Assembly (NCBI GenBank): GCA_963695135.1
Contig: CAVOGA010000003.1
Coordinates: 310,001 to 374,000 of the forward strand
Length of the DNA stretch: 64,000 bases
Origin: Marinihelvus sp963695135
GTDB taxonomy: Bacteria; Pseudomonadota; Gammaproteobacteria; Xanthomonadales; SZUA-36
Direction: 5' to 3'
Of this stretch, positions 1 to 8,517 are shown piece by piece. How positions within the stretch are numbered: position 1 is the first letter of the stretch; the number at the start of each line of letters is the position of its first letter. The notes below the pieces were generated by a model. It made no database searches. It had not been told where the DNA came from and was given only the letters and a program-made list of their open reading frames with translations. The position numbers and the translations under genes are program-made.

Positions 1-72
1 CTGAACGATTCAGAGCCCTGCATCGATATGCTGGAATCCATTGTGCGACGGGAACTTTCCGGCTGGATCTGA
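1..72 (+). CDS. 3' end of an unidentified protein (truncated by window start)
   Basis: Reading frame 1 is open from the first base to a TGA at 70-72 and gives a 23-residue tail ending in RRELSGWI. A hairpin with a T-run follows directly, which supports this as a genuine gene end. The fragment is too short to assign a family; it is simply the C-terminus of whatever lies upstream of the window. Confidence 0.45.
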   Translation: MNDSEPCIDMLESIVRRELSGWI

Positions 73-73
73 C

Positions 74-97
74 AAAAACCGGCCGGTTTGCTTTTTT
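74..97 (+). terminator. probable rho-independent terminator
   Basis: The palindrome AAACCGGCCGGTTT (76-89) is followed by GC and a T6 run (92-97), immediately after the stop codon at 70-72. The stem is short (about five pairs if a four-base loop is allowed), so this is a moderate call. Confidence 0.5.
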
Positions 98-145
98 CTC
101 TTCCGGCCGCTGTAATGGCGGCCGCCGTTGAACGGACTCCGCACC

Positions 146-1063
146 ATGACCCAGCTTATCCTGCACCACCACGACCCCTCGCCCTTTGCCGAGAAAATCC
201 GGCTCATATTCGGCATCAAGAACCTGCCCTGGTCTTCCGTGCAGATCCCCATGATCATGCCCAAGCCTGACCTGACCGCCCTGACCGGCGGTTACCGGAA
301 AACACCGGTGGTCCAGATCGGCGCCGACATCTATTGCGACTCCGCCCTGATTGCGCGGGAACTCGAACGCCGCTTTCCGGAACCGAGCCTGTTTCCTGCC
401 GGCCACCGGGGCCTCGCATATGCGCTCGGGCGCTGGAGTGACACGGCCTTTTTCGAGCCCGGGGCAGGCCTGTCCATGGGTGAGAACGAGCACATCCCCG
501 ACGAGGTGCTGGAAGACCGCAAGAACTTTTTCAATTTCATGGATTTTGACCGCATGGCGGAAGGCATGCCGCATGCCTACGCGCAGTTCCAGGCCAATTG
601 CCAATTGCTGGAAGATGAACTGGCCGGCGGCAAGGGGCCCTACCTGCTGGGGGAACAGCCGGCCTGGGTCGACGTGCTGGCCTACTTTCCGGTGTGGATG
701 GCCCGCGGCAACATCCCCCGCGCGACCGAGCTGCTGCAGCCCTTCCCGGAGATCAACCGCTGGTCGGAAGCGATGGAGACCATCGGCCGCGGGCAGCGCA
801 CGGAGCTGGACAGCCGCGAGGCGCTGCGCATTGCCGCCGCCTCGGAGCCGGAGAATGGCGGCCACGTGGAAGCCGGCGCCTTTCATGACTTCCAGGCCGG
901 CGAGCCGGTCACCGTCACCCCGGATGACTATGGCCAGGATCCGGTCAGCGGCACCCTGCGCTCACTGAACCACCACGCGATCGTGATCGAGCGCAGCAGC
1001 GACGAATTGGGCAGAACCGCCGTGCATTTTCCCCGCACCGGGTTTGTGCTCGAACGGCGCTGA
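146..1063 (+). CDS. glutathione S-transferase family protein
   Basis: A 305-residue protein starting MTQLILHHHDPSPFAEKIR. This is a thioredoxin-fold GST N-terminus with the SPFAEKIR motif at helix 1 and a conserved proline in the cis-Pro stretch (RKTPVV). The thioredoxin domain covers about residues 1-80 and an all-helical domain about 90-215. The last 90 residues (about 215-305) exceed the usual GST length and look like an extra small domain of unknown role. I chose ATG 146 because an in-frame TTG at 128 would add residues ahead of the beta strand that normally begins the fold. Likely a cytosolic glutathione-conjugating or detoxification enzyme; the substrate cannot be read from sequence. 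Confidence 0.85.
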   Translation: MTQLILHHHDPSPFAEKIRLIFGIKNLPWSSVQIPMIMPKPDLTALTGGYRKTPVVQIGADIYCDSALIARELERRFPEPSLFPAGHRGLAYALGRWSDTAFFEPGAGLSMGENEHIPDEVLEDRKNFFNFMDFDRMAEGMPHAYAQFQANCQLLEDELAGGKGPYLLGEQPAWVDVLAYFPVWMARGNIPRATELLQPFPEINRWSEAMETIGRGQRTELDSREALRIAAASEPENGGHVEAGAFHDFQAGEPVTVTPDDYGQDPVSGTLRSLNHHAIVIERSSDELGRTAVHFPRTGFVLERR

Positions 1064-1163
1064 GCGCCAAGCCCGCTGCAGATGATCGAATAGCGTAACC
1101 CCATTCAAAAGCACCCTTGACGAATCCGGCCTGAACGCCAGCCAACCCTTTCTGGAGAAACAC

Positions 1164-2048
1164 ATGAACCACCGAGCCCTCTATCCCCTTGCCCTCGCGT
1201 CCGCCCTGCTGAGCGGCAGCGCCTTCGCCCAGGAGGCGGAGATCTCCTTCAAATCCACCGAACTCACCCCCGGCATTTTCATGGTTGAAGGGGTTGGTGG
1301 CTTTGGTGGCGGCAACATGGCCGTTCTGGTCGGAGAAGAGTATGTCGCGATGATCGATGACGGCCTGGAGCCACTGGCGCCGACCCTGCTGGCGCACGTC
1401 ACCGACACGGCGGGCCGCAACATCAATTTCATGATCAATACGCACGTTCACGGTGATCATGCCGGCGGCAACGCGCACTTTGCGGAAACCGGCACGGTGA
1501 TTTTTGCCCACGACAACATCCGCAAACGCCTGGAGGCAAACCCTCAACCTGCCGGCGGCCCCGGGGGCCTTCCGGTCGTGACCTTTGCGGACGGCGTCAC
1601 TTTTCACCTCGATGGCATCGAGGCGCGGGTGGTGCACGTTCCCTCGGCCCATACGGACGGTGATGCGATCATCTACTTCCCGCAAGCCAACGTGATTCAC
1701 AGCGGGGACATCGTGTTTCACGGGCTGTTTCCCTTTATCGACCTGAACAACGGCGGTTCCGTTGACGGCTACATCGCCGGCCAGCAGGCCATCCTGGCCC
1801 TGGCGGACGATGAGACGCAGATCATTCCCGGACACGGCCCCCTGACCAACAAGGCCGGTGTCGAAGAAGACCTCGCGGTACTCGTGGCCGGGCAGGCGAA
1901 AGTCCGCGCCATGATTGCCGAAGGCATGAGCGAAGAAGAGATCCTGGCGGCGAACCCGCTCGGAGAATTCGACAGCCGTAACTGGCAATTCATCACCACG
2001 GAGCGCATGACCCAGACGCTGTACAACGACCTCACCGGCGCCGAGTAA
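1164..2048 (+). CDS. exported metallo-beta-lactamase-fold hydrolase
   Basis: 294 residues with a signal peptide (about 1-22, cleavage after AFA), so probably periplasmic. The metal-binding HxHxDH motif appears as HVHGDHAGG near residue 94. The further ligands are supplied by HSGD (about 178, bridging Asp) and PGHGP (about 226, His). This is the complete binuclear zinc site of the MBL superfamily. The overall pattern resembles the SoxH/quinoprotein-relay-type MBL proteins rather than class B beta-lactamases, but the substrate is open. A Shine-Dalgarno-like TGGAGAAA lies just upstream of ATG 1164. The gene is followed after 12 bases by ycgN on the same strand, so the two are probably co-transcribed. 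Confidence 0.85.
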   Translation: MNHRALYPLALASALLSGSAFAQEAEISFKSTELTPGIFMVEGVGGFGGGNMAVLVGEEYVAMIDDGLEPLAPTLLAHVTDTAGRNINFMINTHVHGDHAGGNAHFAETGTVIFAHDNIRKRLEANPQPAGGPGGLPVVTFADGVTFHLDGIEARVVHVPSAHTDGDAIIYFPQANVIHSGDIVFHGLFPFIDLNNGGSVDGYIAGQQAILALADDETQIIPGHGPLTNKAGVEEDLAVLVAGQAKVRAMIAEGMSEEEILAANPLGEFDSRNWQFITTERMTQTLYNDLTGAE

Positions 2049-2060
2049 GCGGCAGCGGTC

Positions 2061-2501
2061 ATGTCAGCGCCCTTCTGGAGCCGCAAAACACTCGCCGAGA
2101 TGAGCGGCCCGGAATGGGAGTCGCTGTGCGACGGTTGCGCCCTGTGCTGCCTGCATAAGCTGGAAGATGAGGACAGCGGCGAGGTGTTCTATACCGACCT
2201 GGCCTGCGAACTGCTGGACATTGATGCCTGCCGCTGCAGCGATTACACGCACAGGGCAGAACGGGTAAAGGAATGCCTGGTGCTGAGCGCCGGGCACCCG
2301 GAGGCCTTTGGCTGGCTGCCGGCCAGCTGCGCTTACCGGCGCCTGCACGAGGGCCGGGAGCTGCCGGCCTGGCACCCCCTGCTTACCGGAGATAAAAACT
2401 CCGTTCACGAGGCCGGCATTTCCGCCCGCAGCTTCGCCCGCCACGCAACAGCCGGCGCGGAACCGGATTTCGAGCACGCGCTGCTGCTGAAGCTGGACTG
2501 A
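2061..2501 (+). CDS. ycgN: YcgN/UPF0260 cysteine-cluster protein
   Basis: 146 residues matching the E. coli YcgN family throughout: an N-terminal FWxxKTL-EM stretch, then a Cys cluster CDGCALCC near residue 29, further cysteines in DLACELLDIDACRCSDY, and the C-terminal WHPLLTG motif. The conserved cysteines fit the zinc or iron-chelating domain of the CxxCxxCC family; the cellular role is not established. It is the downstream partner of the MBL gene and ends 11 bases before the convergent pirin gene. Confidence 0.92.
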   Translation: MSAPFWSRKTLAEMSGPEWESLCDGCALCCLHKLEDEDSGEVFYTDLACELLDIDACRCSDYTHRAERVKECLVLSAGHPEAFGWLPASCAYRRLHEGRELPAWHPLLTGDKNSVHEAGISARSFARHATAGAEPDFEHALLLKLD

Positions 2502-2512
2502 GCGCCTGCCGG

Positions 2513-3382
2513 CTAACGCCGCACCGTGTCGGGCAGCGGAATAAATTCGTCATCACCGGGAACCCGGTCGAAGCCGCCCTCATCCCAGAGCCGGGCGGCG
2601 GCGCTGATGCGGTCGCGGCTGCTGGAAACGAAATTCCAGACCAGGAAACGCTTACCGAGCGGCTCGCCGCCCAGGATCGCAATGGTGGCGCCGGAGTCGC
2701 TGGACACCTGAACCTGGTCCCGGTCCGGCAGGACGGCCATGCTGTGGGCCCCAATCGTCACACCGTCGATTTCAAGGTCTCCGGCCACCACGTAGATGGC
2801 CTCCTCCGGATAGTGACGGGTCCACTCGAAACCCTGCCCCGGCGCCAGGCTTGCCGCCAGGTAACACAGCGGCGAGTAGACCGCGACGGGTGACCTCGCG
2901 CCGAGCGCGCGCCCGGCGATCAGGCTCAGGGTGACCTCGCCGAGGCGCACTTCCGGGATCCGGTCGGCCGCATAATGCTGAAAATCCGGGGCAACCTCCT
3001 CCGCCTCGTCCGGCAGTCCCAGCCAGATCTGCAGGCCGTGCAGCGGCTTCTCTGCACCGCGGAGTTCCTCCGGCGTGCGCTCGGAATGCACGATGCCGCG
3101 GCCGGCGGTCATCCAGTTGACCGCGCCGGGCTTGATGTTCTGCTCATTCCCCAGGCTGTCCCGGTGCATGATTTCGCCGTCAAACAGCCAGGTCAGGGTG
3201 GCCAGGCCAATGTGCGGGTGCGGCCGCACATCCATGTTTCGGTCTGCGGGCAGTGTCACCGGGCCGAAGTGATCCCAGAACACGAAAGGCCCCACGGCCC
3301 GCTGCTGCTCGGCGGGCAGCAGCCGCCGTACTTCAAAATCGCCGATATCTTTCACCAGGGGGTTCAGGGTCAGGATCGTCAT
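2513..3382 (-). CDS. pirin family protein (cupin)
   Basis: 289 residues from ATG 3382 (MTILTLNPLVKDIGDFEVRR); an earlier in-frame start at 3436 would run into the divergent truD promoter. The N-terminal cupin carries the pirin metal ligands: PHPHIGLAT and later GIVHSE, the usual His-His-His-Glu set. A second cupin with the YhhW-type C-terminal region follows. Bacterial pirins of this type (YhhW) show quercetin 2,3-dioxygenase activity or act as redox-sensing partners; which applies here is unknown. The gene is divergent from truD across a 61-base gap. Confidence 0.9.
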   Translation of the reverse strand: MTILTLNPLVKDIGDFEVRRLLPAEQQRAVGPFVFWDHFGPVTLPADRNMDVRPHPHIGLATLTWLFDGEIMHRDSLGNEQNIKPGAVNWMTAGRGIVHSERTPEELRGAEKPLHGLQIWLGLPDEAEEVAPDFQHYAADRIPEVRLGEVTLSLIAGRALGARSPVAVYSPLCYLAASLAPGQGFEWTRHYPEEAIYVVAGDLEIDGVTIGAHSMAVLPDRDQVQVSSDSGATIAILGGEPLGKRFLVWNFVSSSRDRISAAARLWDEGGFDRVPGDDEFIPLPDTVRR

Positions 3383-3443
3383 GGCGGTCTCCAGGGTCGG
3401 GCTCGGGGCGGTTTCAAACGGGCTTTGACCGTACAATCAGCCC

Positions 3444-4523
3444 ATGTCTACCGCAAGCCCCGCAAGCACCCAAACCTCCCGGAATCCCGCCCATGGCCTG
3501 CCGTTCGCCTGGGGCGGGCCGGTTGCCGAAGCCCGGTTTCGCACGACCGCCGAGGATTTCCAGGTCGAGGAACTGCTCGAGGTGCCGGCCCACGAGGGCG
3601 GCGCCCACTGGTGGCTGCACCTGCGTAAGCGGAACCTGAACACCAAGGACGTCGCCCGGGTTCTGACCACGCTGGGCAGCGCAGGCATCAGGCAGGTGGG
3701 CTACGCGGGACTGAAAGACCGCCATGCAGTCACCAGCCAGTGGTTCTCCCTGCCGATTGAGACCCTGGACCCGTCAGCAATTGGCGGGCAACTGCCCGCG
3801 GGCGTGGAGCTCATCGAGTGGCGCCGGGCGCGTCATGCGGTGCGCCGCGGCGGCCTGAAGGCCAACCGCTTCCGCATCCGCCTGCGCGAGGTCCAGGGCG
3901 ATCAGGCGCTGCTGGATGCGCGGCTGTCGCAAATCGCCCTGGGTGTGCCAAATTACTTCGGCGAGCAGCGCTTCGGTATCAACGGCGGCAACCTGGACCG
4001 GGCCCGTGCGCTGTTCAACGGCACCCTGGGCAGAACGCCACGGTTCGAGCGGGGGCTTTACCTGTCCGCCGCCCGCTCCCAGCTGTTTAACCGGGTACTG
4101 GCCGAGCGGGTCAGAGACGGCAGCTGGAATCAGCTCATGGAAGGCGAAGCGGTCATCCTGGATGGCTCACGCAGCTGGTTCGCCCTGCCCGGGCCGCCGA
4201 CCGGCATGGCCGAACGCCTGGCGGAATTCGATATCCACCCCTCGGGTCCACTCCACGGAACCGGCGATGCCGCGGCCACCGGCGCCTGCGCCGAACTTGA
4301 GCGACGGGTGCTGGCCGAAGAACCGGAACTGGCGGCCGGCCTTGAAGACCTGCGTATGCGCGCCGAGCGGCGCCCCCTGCGGCTGGTACCCCGCGCCATG
4401 GAATACGAATGGCAGGAGCAGGATCTGCTGTTGTGCTTTGACCTGCCCCCGGGCGCTTTCGCCACCGTGGTGCTGCGCGAACTGGCGCTGCTGGAAAACG
4501 CGTCCGTTGGTGAACACCCTTAA
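3444..4523 (+). CDS. truD: tRNA pseudouridine(13) synthase TruD
   Basis: 359 residues, the usual TruD length. TruD isomerises U13 of tRNA(Glu). The catalytic Asp lies in the motif GYAGLKDRHAVTSQ (Asp about residue 92). Other hallmarks are FRTTAEDFQVEE near the N-terminus, the RNLNTKDVAR stretch, and PNYFGEQRFG, which begins the TRUD insertion domain. The gene is convergent with rluE, sharing four bases at the stop codons (4520-4523), and divergent from pirin. Confidence 0.97.
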   Translation: MSTASPASTQTSRNPAHGLPFAWGGPVAEARFRTTAEDFQVEELLEVPAHEGGAHWWLHLRKRNLNTKDVARVLTTLGSAGIRQVGYAGLKDRHAVTSQWFSLPIETLDPSAIGGQLPAGVELIEWRRARHAVRRGGLKANRFRIRLREVQGDQALLDARLSQIALGVPNYFGEQRFGINGGNLDRARALFNGTLGRTPRFERGLYLSAARSQLFNRVLAERVRDGSWNQLMEGEAVILDGSRSWFALPGPPTGMAERLAEFDIHPSGPLHGTGDAAATGACAELERRVLAEEPELAAGLEDLRMRAERRPLRLVPRAMEYEWQEQDLLLCFDLPPGAFATVVLRELALLENASVGEHP

Positions 4524-5056
4524 ACGGTCTGCCACTCCCCCGGTTGCAGGGAACCCAGCGACCAGTCACCGATGCGCACCCGGACCAGGCGCAGCGTCGG
4601 ATGGCCGATCGCCGCGGTCATGCGCCTGACCTGGCGGTTGCGCCCTTCACTGATGGTCAGCTGCAGCCAACAGGTCGGTATGGCCGCACGATAGCGAATC
4701 GGCGGGTCCCGCTTCCAGAGTCCCGCGGGTTCTTCGATACGTTGCACCCGGGCCGGCCGGGCCGGGCCGTCCTGCAGGGTCACGCCGTCACGCAGGATCG
4801 CCAGGGCCGCCTCGTCCGGTACCCGCTCGACCTGGGCCCAGTAGGTTTTCGGAACGACGTGCCGGGGGTGAATCACGCGTTGAATCCAGCGTCCGTCATC
4901 GCCCAGCAGCAGCAACCCCTCCGAATCGAAATCAAGACGGCCCGCCACGCGCAGGGCCGGATCGTCAAAAAAGTCGGCCAGCGTGGATTTATCCCCGTCA
5001 CGACGGAACTGGGACAATACCTGGAACGGCTTGTTGAACAGGACGATCCGCGACAC
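4520..5056 (-). CDS. rluE: 23S rRNA pseudouridine(2457) synthase RluE
   Basis: 178 residues starting MSRIVLFNKPFQVLSQF, without the S4 domain seen in RsuA/RluB/RluF, which is typical of RluE. The catalytic Asp sits in the RsuA-family motif GRLDFDSEGLLLL (Asp 42). KTYWAQVE and the late motif EGRNRQVRRM are also family signatures. It modifies U2457 of 23S rRNA. Its stop overlaps that of truD by four bases, and its start is eight bases downstream of the stop of the glycosyltransferase on the same strand, so co-transcription is likely. Confidence 0.93.
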   Translation of the reverse strand: MSRIVLFNKPFQVLSQFRRDGDKSTLADFFDDPALRVAGRLDFDSEGLLLLGDDGRWIQRVIHPRHVVPKTYWAQVERVPDEAALAILRDGVTLQDGPARPARVQRIEEPAGLWKRDPPIRYRAAIPTCWLQLTISEGRNRQVRRMTAAIGHPTLRLVRVRIGDWSLGSLQPGEWQTV

Positions 5057-5064
5057 GGGCGGTC

Positions 5065-5967
5065 TCAGCCCGGCCAGGAGCGGATCAGCTTGAAGTGCCG
5101 CTTGGAAAAATCCCGGCCGAACAGTTTTTCCAGGCGCGCGTTGAAGCGGTGCTTTTTCTCGCGCCGGGTCAGGCGATGGGCTGGATCGAACTCAAAGGAC
5201 GGGTTCGCGTGCTTCGCGATCCAGTTCATCATGATCGCCGGGTGCTCGCCGCGAAACGGACCGATCTGTTGGGGGTCCAGGTTTCCATAGCTCGACTGGA
5301 ACGCCTGCTTCTCGTCCCAGTACTGGTTGCCAGCCGCGGCCTTTTGCTGCACGTAACGCTCGTGACGCGCATTGCCGTAGTGGTAGATCGGAATGTTAAG
5401 CGCCGCGGCCCGCGGATACCGGGTGCGCCGCTTGTTGCGCCCCCCGTGCCAGCGCTTTTCCTTGATGATCGCCCAGTACAGCCCGTCCGGGGCAATCGCC
5501 CGCAGGCTGTTGCGTAATATCCGCGTGGCTTTCCGATAGGCCTGCGATGCCACGTGCAGGTGCTGCGTGTCACCGTAGAAATGCAGGTAATCGAAGGCCA
5601 ATGCTTCGACTTCCGGGTCGCCGAGGTAGTGCTGCATGGCGCGCTGGAGGGAGTCCAGGTCATTCTCGTGGAGCACCTCGTCACCCTCGAGGTAGAAGGC
5701 CCAGTCGCCGGTGCAGTTGTACTGGGCGATCATCTTCTGCTGGCCGTAGACAAAGCCGTGGCTGCGGCAGTGCTCGTTCCAGGTCGTGGGAATCAGGCGC
5801 AGTTTCGGCTCGTTCATGGCCTGCAGGCGTTCCAGGGTGCCATCGTCGCTGTGCCCGACCGCGACCACGAACTCGTCACAAACCGGCAGGGCGGAGCGAA
5901 TGCTTTCCTCGAAGGGGTAACCCAGTTTCACGCCGTCGCGCAGGAAGCAAAAACCGCTGACTTTCAT
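5065..5967 (-). CDS. glycosyltransferase family 2-like protein
   Basis: 300 residues with a GT-A N-terminal region: IRSALPVCDEFVVAVGHSDDGT is the usual beta-strand/acidic nucleotide-sugar-binding element, and YLEGDEVLHE near residue 95 replaces the classical DxD. The C-terminal third is rich in basic and aromatic residues and contains several Trp/His motifs seen in polysaccharide-associated GT2 proteins. No membrane helices. It is probably co-transcribed with rluE and is divergent, across 68 bases, from a second glycosyltransferase, so both may act on a cell-surface glycan. Donor and acceptor are unknown. Confidence 0.8.
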   Translation of the reverse strand: MKVSGFCFLRDGVKLGYPFEESIRSALPVCDEFVVAVGHSDDGTLERLQAMNEPKLRLIPTTWNEHCRSHGFVYGQQKMIAQYNCTGDWAFYLEGDEVLHENDLDSLQRAMQHYLGDPEVEALAFDYLHFYGDTQHLHVASQAYRKATRILRNSLRAIAPDGLYWAIIKEKRWHGGRNKRRTRYPRAAALNIPIYHYGNARHERYVQQKAAAGNQYWDEKQAFQSSYGNLDPQQIGPFRGEHPAIMMNWIAKHANPSFEFDPAHRLTRREKKHRFNARLEKLFGRDFSKRHFKLIRSWPG

Positions 5968-6035
5968 GAATCAACCTGGTAATTGGTGCGCGCCCAGCTT
6001 ACATGAGCCGCCCCGCTTGCACTACGATACGCCCC

Positions 6036-7133
6036 ATGAATTCTGCGCCCCGTATCGGCCTCGATGTCACCCAGGCAGTCAAGCGCCGGGGCCGGGGAAT
6101 TGCCCGCTATATCCGGGAAGTGGTCAACGCGATGCCGCCGGACGGACTCGATGCCGACCTGTTCATTCGCGGTCACCGCTGGTTGCAGCGCGGCCTGATT
6201 GATGAACTGGCGCCGGGCCGGCGCCGCCGCTGGCTGGTCAATCCGGCCCGCCTGGGCGCCGCCGATATCGACCTGTTCCACAGCTTTGGCAACCACCTGC
6301 CCCGCAGCGCCACCTGTCCCCTCAGCTTCACGGTGCACGATGTACGCGCACTCGATGAACCAGCCGGCTACGAGGGCAAGGAGCGGCTGCAACGCAATAT
6401 CGAGCGGGCCACCGGCATCATTTGCCTGACGCGCTATGGCCGCGGACGCCTGCTGCACCACTACCCGGATCTGGAACGGGACAACATCACGGTGATTCCC
6501 CATGGTGTCGACCACCGGCGTTTCCGGCCGGCGGATGAGCAGCAGCAAGAGGCGGTGCGGCAACAGCTGGGTCTGCACAAACCCTTCCTGTTGCAGCTCG
6601 GCAGCTGGTTTCCCCACAAGAACCTGGAGCTGTCCATCCGCGCCTGGTTACACAGCGAGAGCCGGAGCGCCGGCCGGGAGTTGGTGTTCGTCGGCGGCGG
6701 CGCGCCTGACGACTACCGGGACGAGCTTAAGCGCCTGTTGGCCGATGCCGGCGCGGCTCCGCAGGTCCACTGGATTGAGCATGTCGGCGGCGCTGAACTG
6801 GCGCCGCTCCTGTCGGCGGCGGACTGCCTGCTGCAACCCTCACGCTACGAGGGCTTTGCCCTGCCCCTGCTGGAAGCCATGGCCTGCGGCACACCGGGCG
6901 TGGTGTCCGATTCCTCCTGCCTGCCGGAGGTTTCCGCCGGGATCTGGCCCACGGCGGGCGTGGATGATCCGGATGGCTTTGCTGCGGGTATCGACCGCGT
7001 GGTCCTGGATGAAGCGGCGCGGGGCGAAGCAGTCGATGCCGGCCTGGCGTACGCGGCGGATTTCACCTGGGAGCGGACCGCCCGGGCCAACGACCGGTTC
7101 TTTCGCCACATACTGGGCCGGGAGCCGGAGTAG
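6036..7133 (+). CDS. GT4-type glycosyltransferase (GT-B fold)
   Basis: 365 residues from ATG 6036 (MNSAPRIGLDVTQAVKRRGRGIARY). That start gives the normal Gly-rich acceptor-side loop; an in-frame ATG at 6003 only adds an unstructured leader. The C-terminal donor-binding half carries LGSWFPHKNLE and the E-x7-E signature (EGFALPLLEAMACGTP), typical of family GT4 retaining enzymes. Likely role: transfer of a nucleotide-activated sugar to a surface polysaccharide or glycolipid. The stop codon abuts the start of the GIY-YIG gene. Confidence 0.88.
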   Translation: MNSAPRIGLDVTQAVKRRGRGIARYIREVVNAMPPDGLDADLFIRGHRWLQRGLIDELAPGRRRRWLVNPARLGAADIDLFHSFGNHLPRSATCPLSFTVHDVRALDEPAGYEGKERLQRNIERATGIICLTRYGRGRLLHHYPDLERDNITVIPHGVDHRRFRPADEQQQEAVRQQLGLHKPFLLQLGSWFPHKNLELSIRAWLHSESRSAGRELVFVGGGAPDDYRDELKRLLADAGAAPQVHWIEHVGGAELAPLLSAADCLLQPSRYEGFALPLLEAMACGTPGVVSDSSCLPEVSAGIWPTAGVDDPDGFAAGIDRVVLDEAARGEAVDAGLAYAADFTWERTARANDRFFRHILGREPE

Positions 7134-7397
7134 TTGTCCTGGACCGTCTATATCATTCGCTGCGATGACGACAGCCTCTACACGGGCGTGACCACGGACC
7201 TGGAGCGGCGCTTTGCCGAACACTGCGACGGCAAGCGCGGCGCCCGTTACTTTGCCGGCCGCCGGCCGCAGGCCGTGGTGTGGCGGGAAAACGACCATGA
7301 CCGGTCCAGCGCACTGCGCCGCGAGGCGGCCATCAAGAAGCTCTCACGGGAGGACAAGCTGGCGCTGGTGGCAGCGGGCGGCCCAAGCAGACAATGA
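7134..7397 (+). CDS. GIY-YIG nuclease-domain protein (YhbQ/UPF0213-like)
   Basis: 87 residues made almost entirely of one GIY-YIG domain. The YIIRCDDDSLYTGVT element stands in for GIY...YIG, followed by DLERRFAEH with the catalytic-region Arg and a C-terminal EAAIKKLSREDK helix, as in YhbQ. The start is a TTG placed directly after the TAG of the upstream glycosyltransferase, suggesting translational coupling. The stop codon lies in the first unit of an 11-base tandem repeat. Members of this small family bind or cut DNA; the physiological role is unclear. Confidence 0.85.
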   Translation: MSWTVYIIRCDDDSLYTGVTTDLERRFAEHCDGKRGARYFAGRRPQAVVWRENDHDRSSALRREAAIKKLSREDKLALVAAGGPSRQ

Positions 7398-7429
7398 GCA
7401 GGCAATGAGCAGACAATGAGCAGACAATG
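7386..7429. repeat. four-copy 11-bp tandem repeat at a gene end
   Basis: Unit AGCAGACAATG repeats at 7386, 7397, 7408 and 7419; the second copy has G for A at position 6 of the unit. The GIY-YIG stop codon (7395-7397) bridges the first two units. Because 11 is not a multiple of 3, copy-number change upstream of the stop would alter the protein C-terminus. Confidence 0.85.
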
Positions 7430-7473
7430 ACCCGGCATGATAGAGGGAGAGGGCCGCCGCCGGCGCACCCCGG

Positions 7474-8403
7474 TCAGCGTTCGCGGCCGGGGTCATAGGC
7501 GCTGGCTTCCAGTATCGCTTGCGGAGACTCAAGCAGCAGCAGGGTTTGCATGGGGGCTGACTCCAGGTCCGTTCGGGCCATGTAGGCGTCAATGATCCGG
7601 CTGCCTATCCAGTAGCCGAGGTCAGCCGGTTGCCCTTCGCGGCCGGGCCCGTACATCCACTGGCCAAGAGAGATGCCGTCCATTTCCAACTGAAACGCCT
7701 GCCACAGCTGCGCCTCGTTGGCCGCGCCAAACGCAGCCCGTTCCCTGGCCTGCGGCGCAGGCTCACCCATCTGGCGCGTACTGATCCAGTCAGCAAAGCC
7801 TTCAATCAGTGCCTGGCGCAGCAGGCTGTTACGCGCGCCGGTCTGTTGCCGTGGCAGCTGGTGAAGGTGAACGGCCTCGTGACGGATCGCCGCCTCGAGC
7901 ACCCGCTCCGCCATGGCCGGCGAATCGGCGAAGCGGCACTGGACCTCCAGCGCGATAATGATCCGCTCTCCCTGCACCATGCCGCCGGTGGTTGCTGCGC
8001 CAAACACCGCCACGACCTGCGCATCGCTGCCGGTGCCCAGCACCTCGTCCAGCTCCCTCAGCCAGGGCCCCACCCGGCCTGAAATACGCTCCAGCGCCGG
8101 CAGGCACAGCTCGACCGCGTGGCGATAGGCATACCGCTGCGCCTCGACGCCGGCCTGCAACCGCTCTGCCGCAATATCCTCACGGGCCAGCAAGTCTTCT
8201 AAACCGGGGGAAGCCGGCACAACGACATCCCGCTCGATCTCCTGAACAGATGGCCGGTAAGCGGTTTGTTTCAGCAAGCGTGCAAAACGCTGCGCATCAT
8301 CCCACTGGACCTGCACCTGGACCTGGGCCCGGGCGGGCAAATTTGCGCCCAGCAGCAAACACAACAGGACCGCCCGCCAGTGAAACGCACCCGGTCTGTT
8401 CAT
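7474..8403 (-). CDS. exported putative zinc metallopeptidase (HExxH)
   Basis: 309 residues from ATG 8403 with a clear signal peptide (MNRPGAFHWRAVLLCLLLGANLPARA cut at about 26, given here as 1-26). The motif HEAVH (175-179) in RHEAVHLHQ is followed 22 residues later by EGFADW (Glu 201), the gluzincin-like arrangement of two His and a downstream Glu. No named family was recognised with certainty. The gene sits at the edge of the lipoprotein/kinase locus and is divergent from the lipoprotein gene across about 115 bases, so it may belong to that locus. Proteolytic activity is inferred only from the motif. Confidence 0.65.
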   Translation of the reverse strand: MNRPGAFHWRAVLLCLLLGANLPARAQVQVQVQWDDAQRFARLLKQTAYRPSVQEIERDVVVPASPGLEDLLAREDIAAERLQAGVEAQRYAYRHAVELCLPALERISGRVGPWLRELDEVLGTGSDAQVVAVFGAATTGGMVQGERIIIALEVQCRFADSPAMAERVLEAAIRHEAVHLHQLPRQQTGARNSLLRQALIEGFADWISTRQMGEPAPQARERAAFGAANEAQLWQAFQLEMDGISLGQWMYGPGREGQPADLGYWIGSRIIDAYMARTDLESAPMQTLLLLESPQAILEASAYDPGRER

Positions 8404-8517
8404 GTCATATTCAGGCATGGGCTGGATGATAGCCCCATACAGGAAGATTGCAGCAGTCAATCCCCTGCAAACCGCGCCGGCATGCCGGATAATGAGGCAC
8501 ACGTGACTGGGACAGGC

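Noticed and set aside
10..264. An 84-codon minus-strand open frame at the window start
   Set aside because: Overlaps the GST start and its terminator region antisense; no start signal or family.
945..1988. A 347-codon minus-strand open frame
   Set aside because: Antisense to the signal-peptide-bearing metallo-beta-lactamase gene, no domain recognised.
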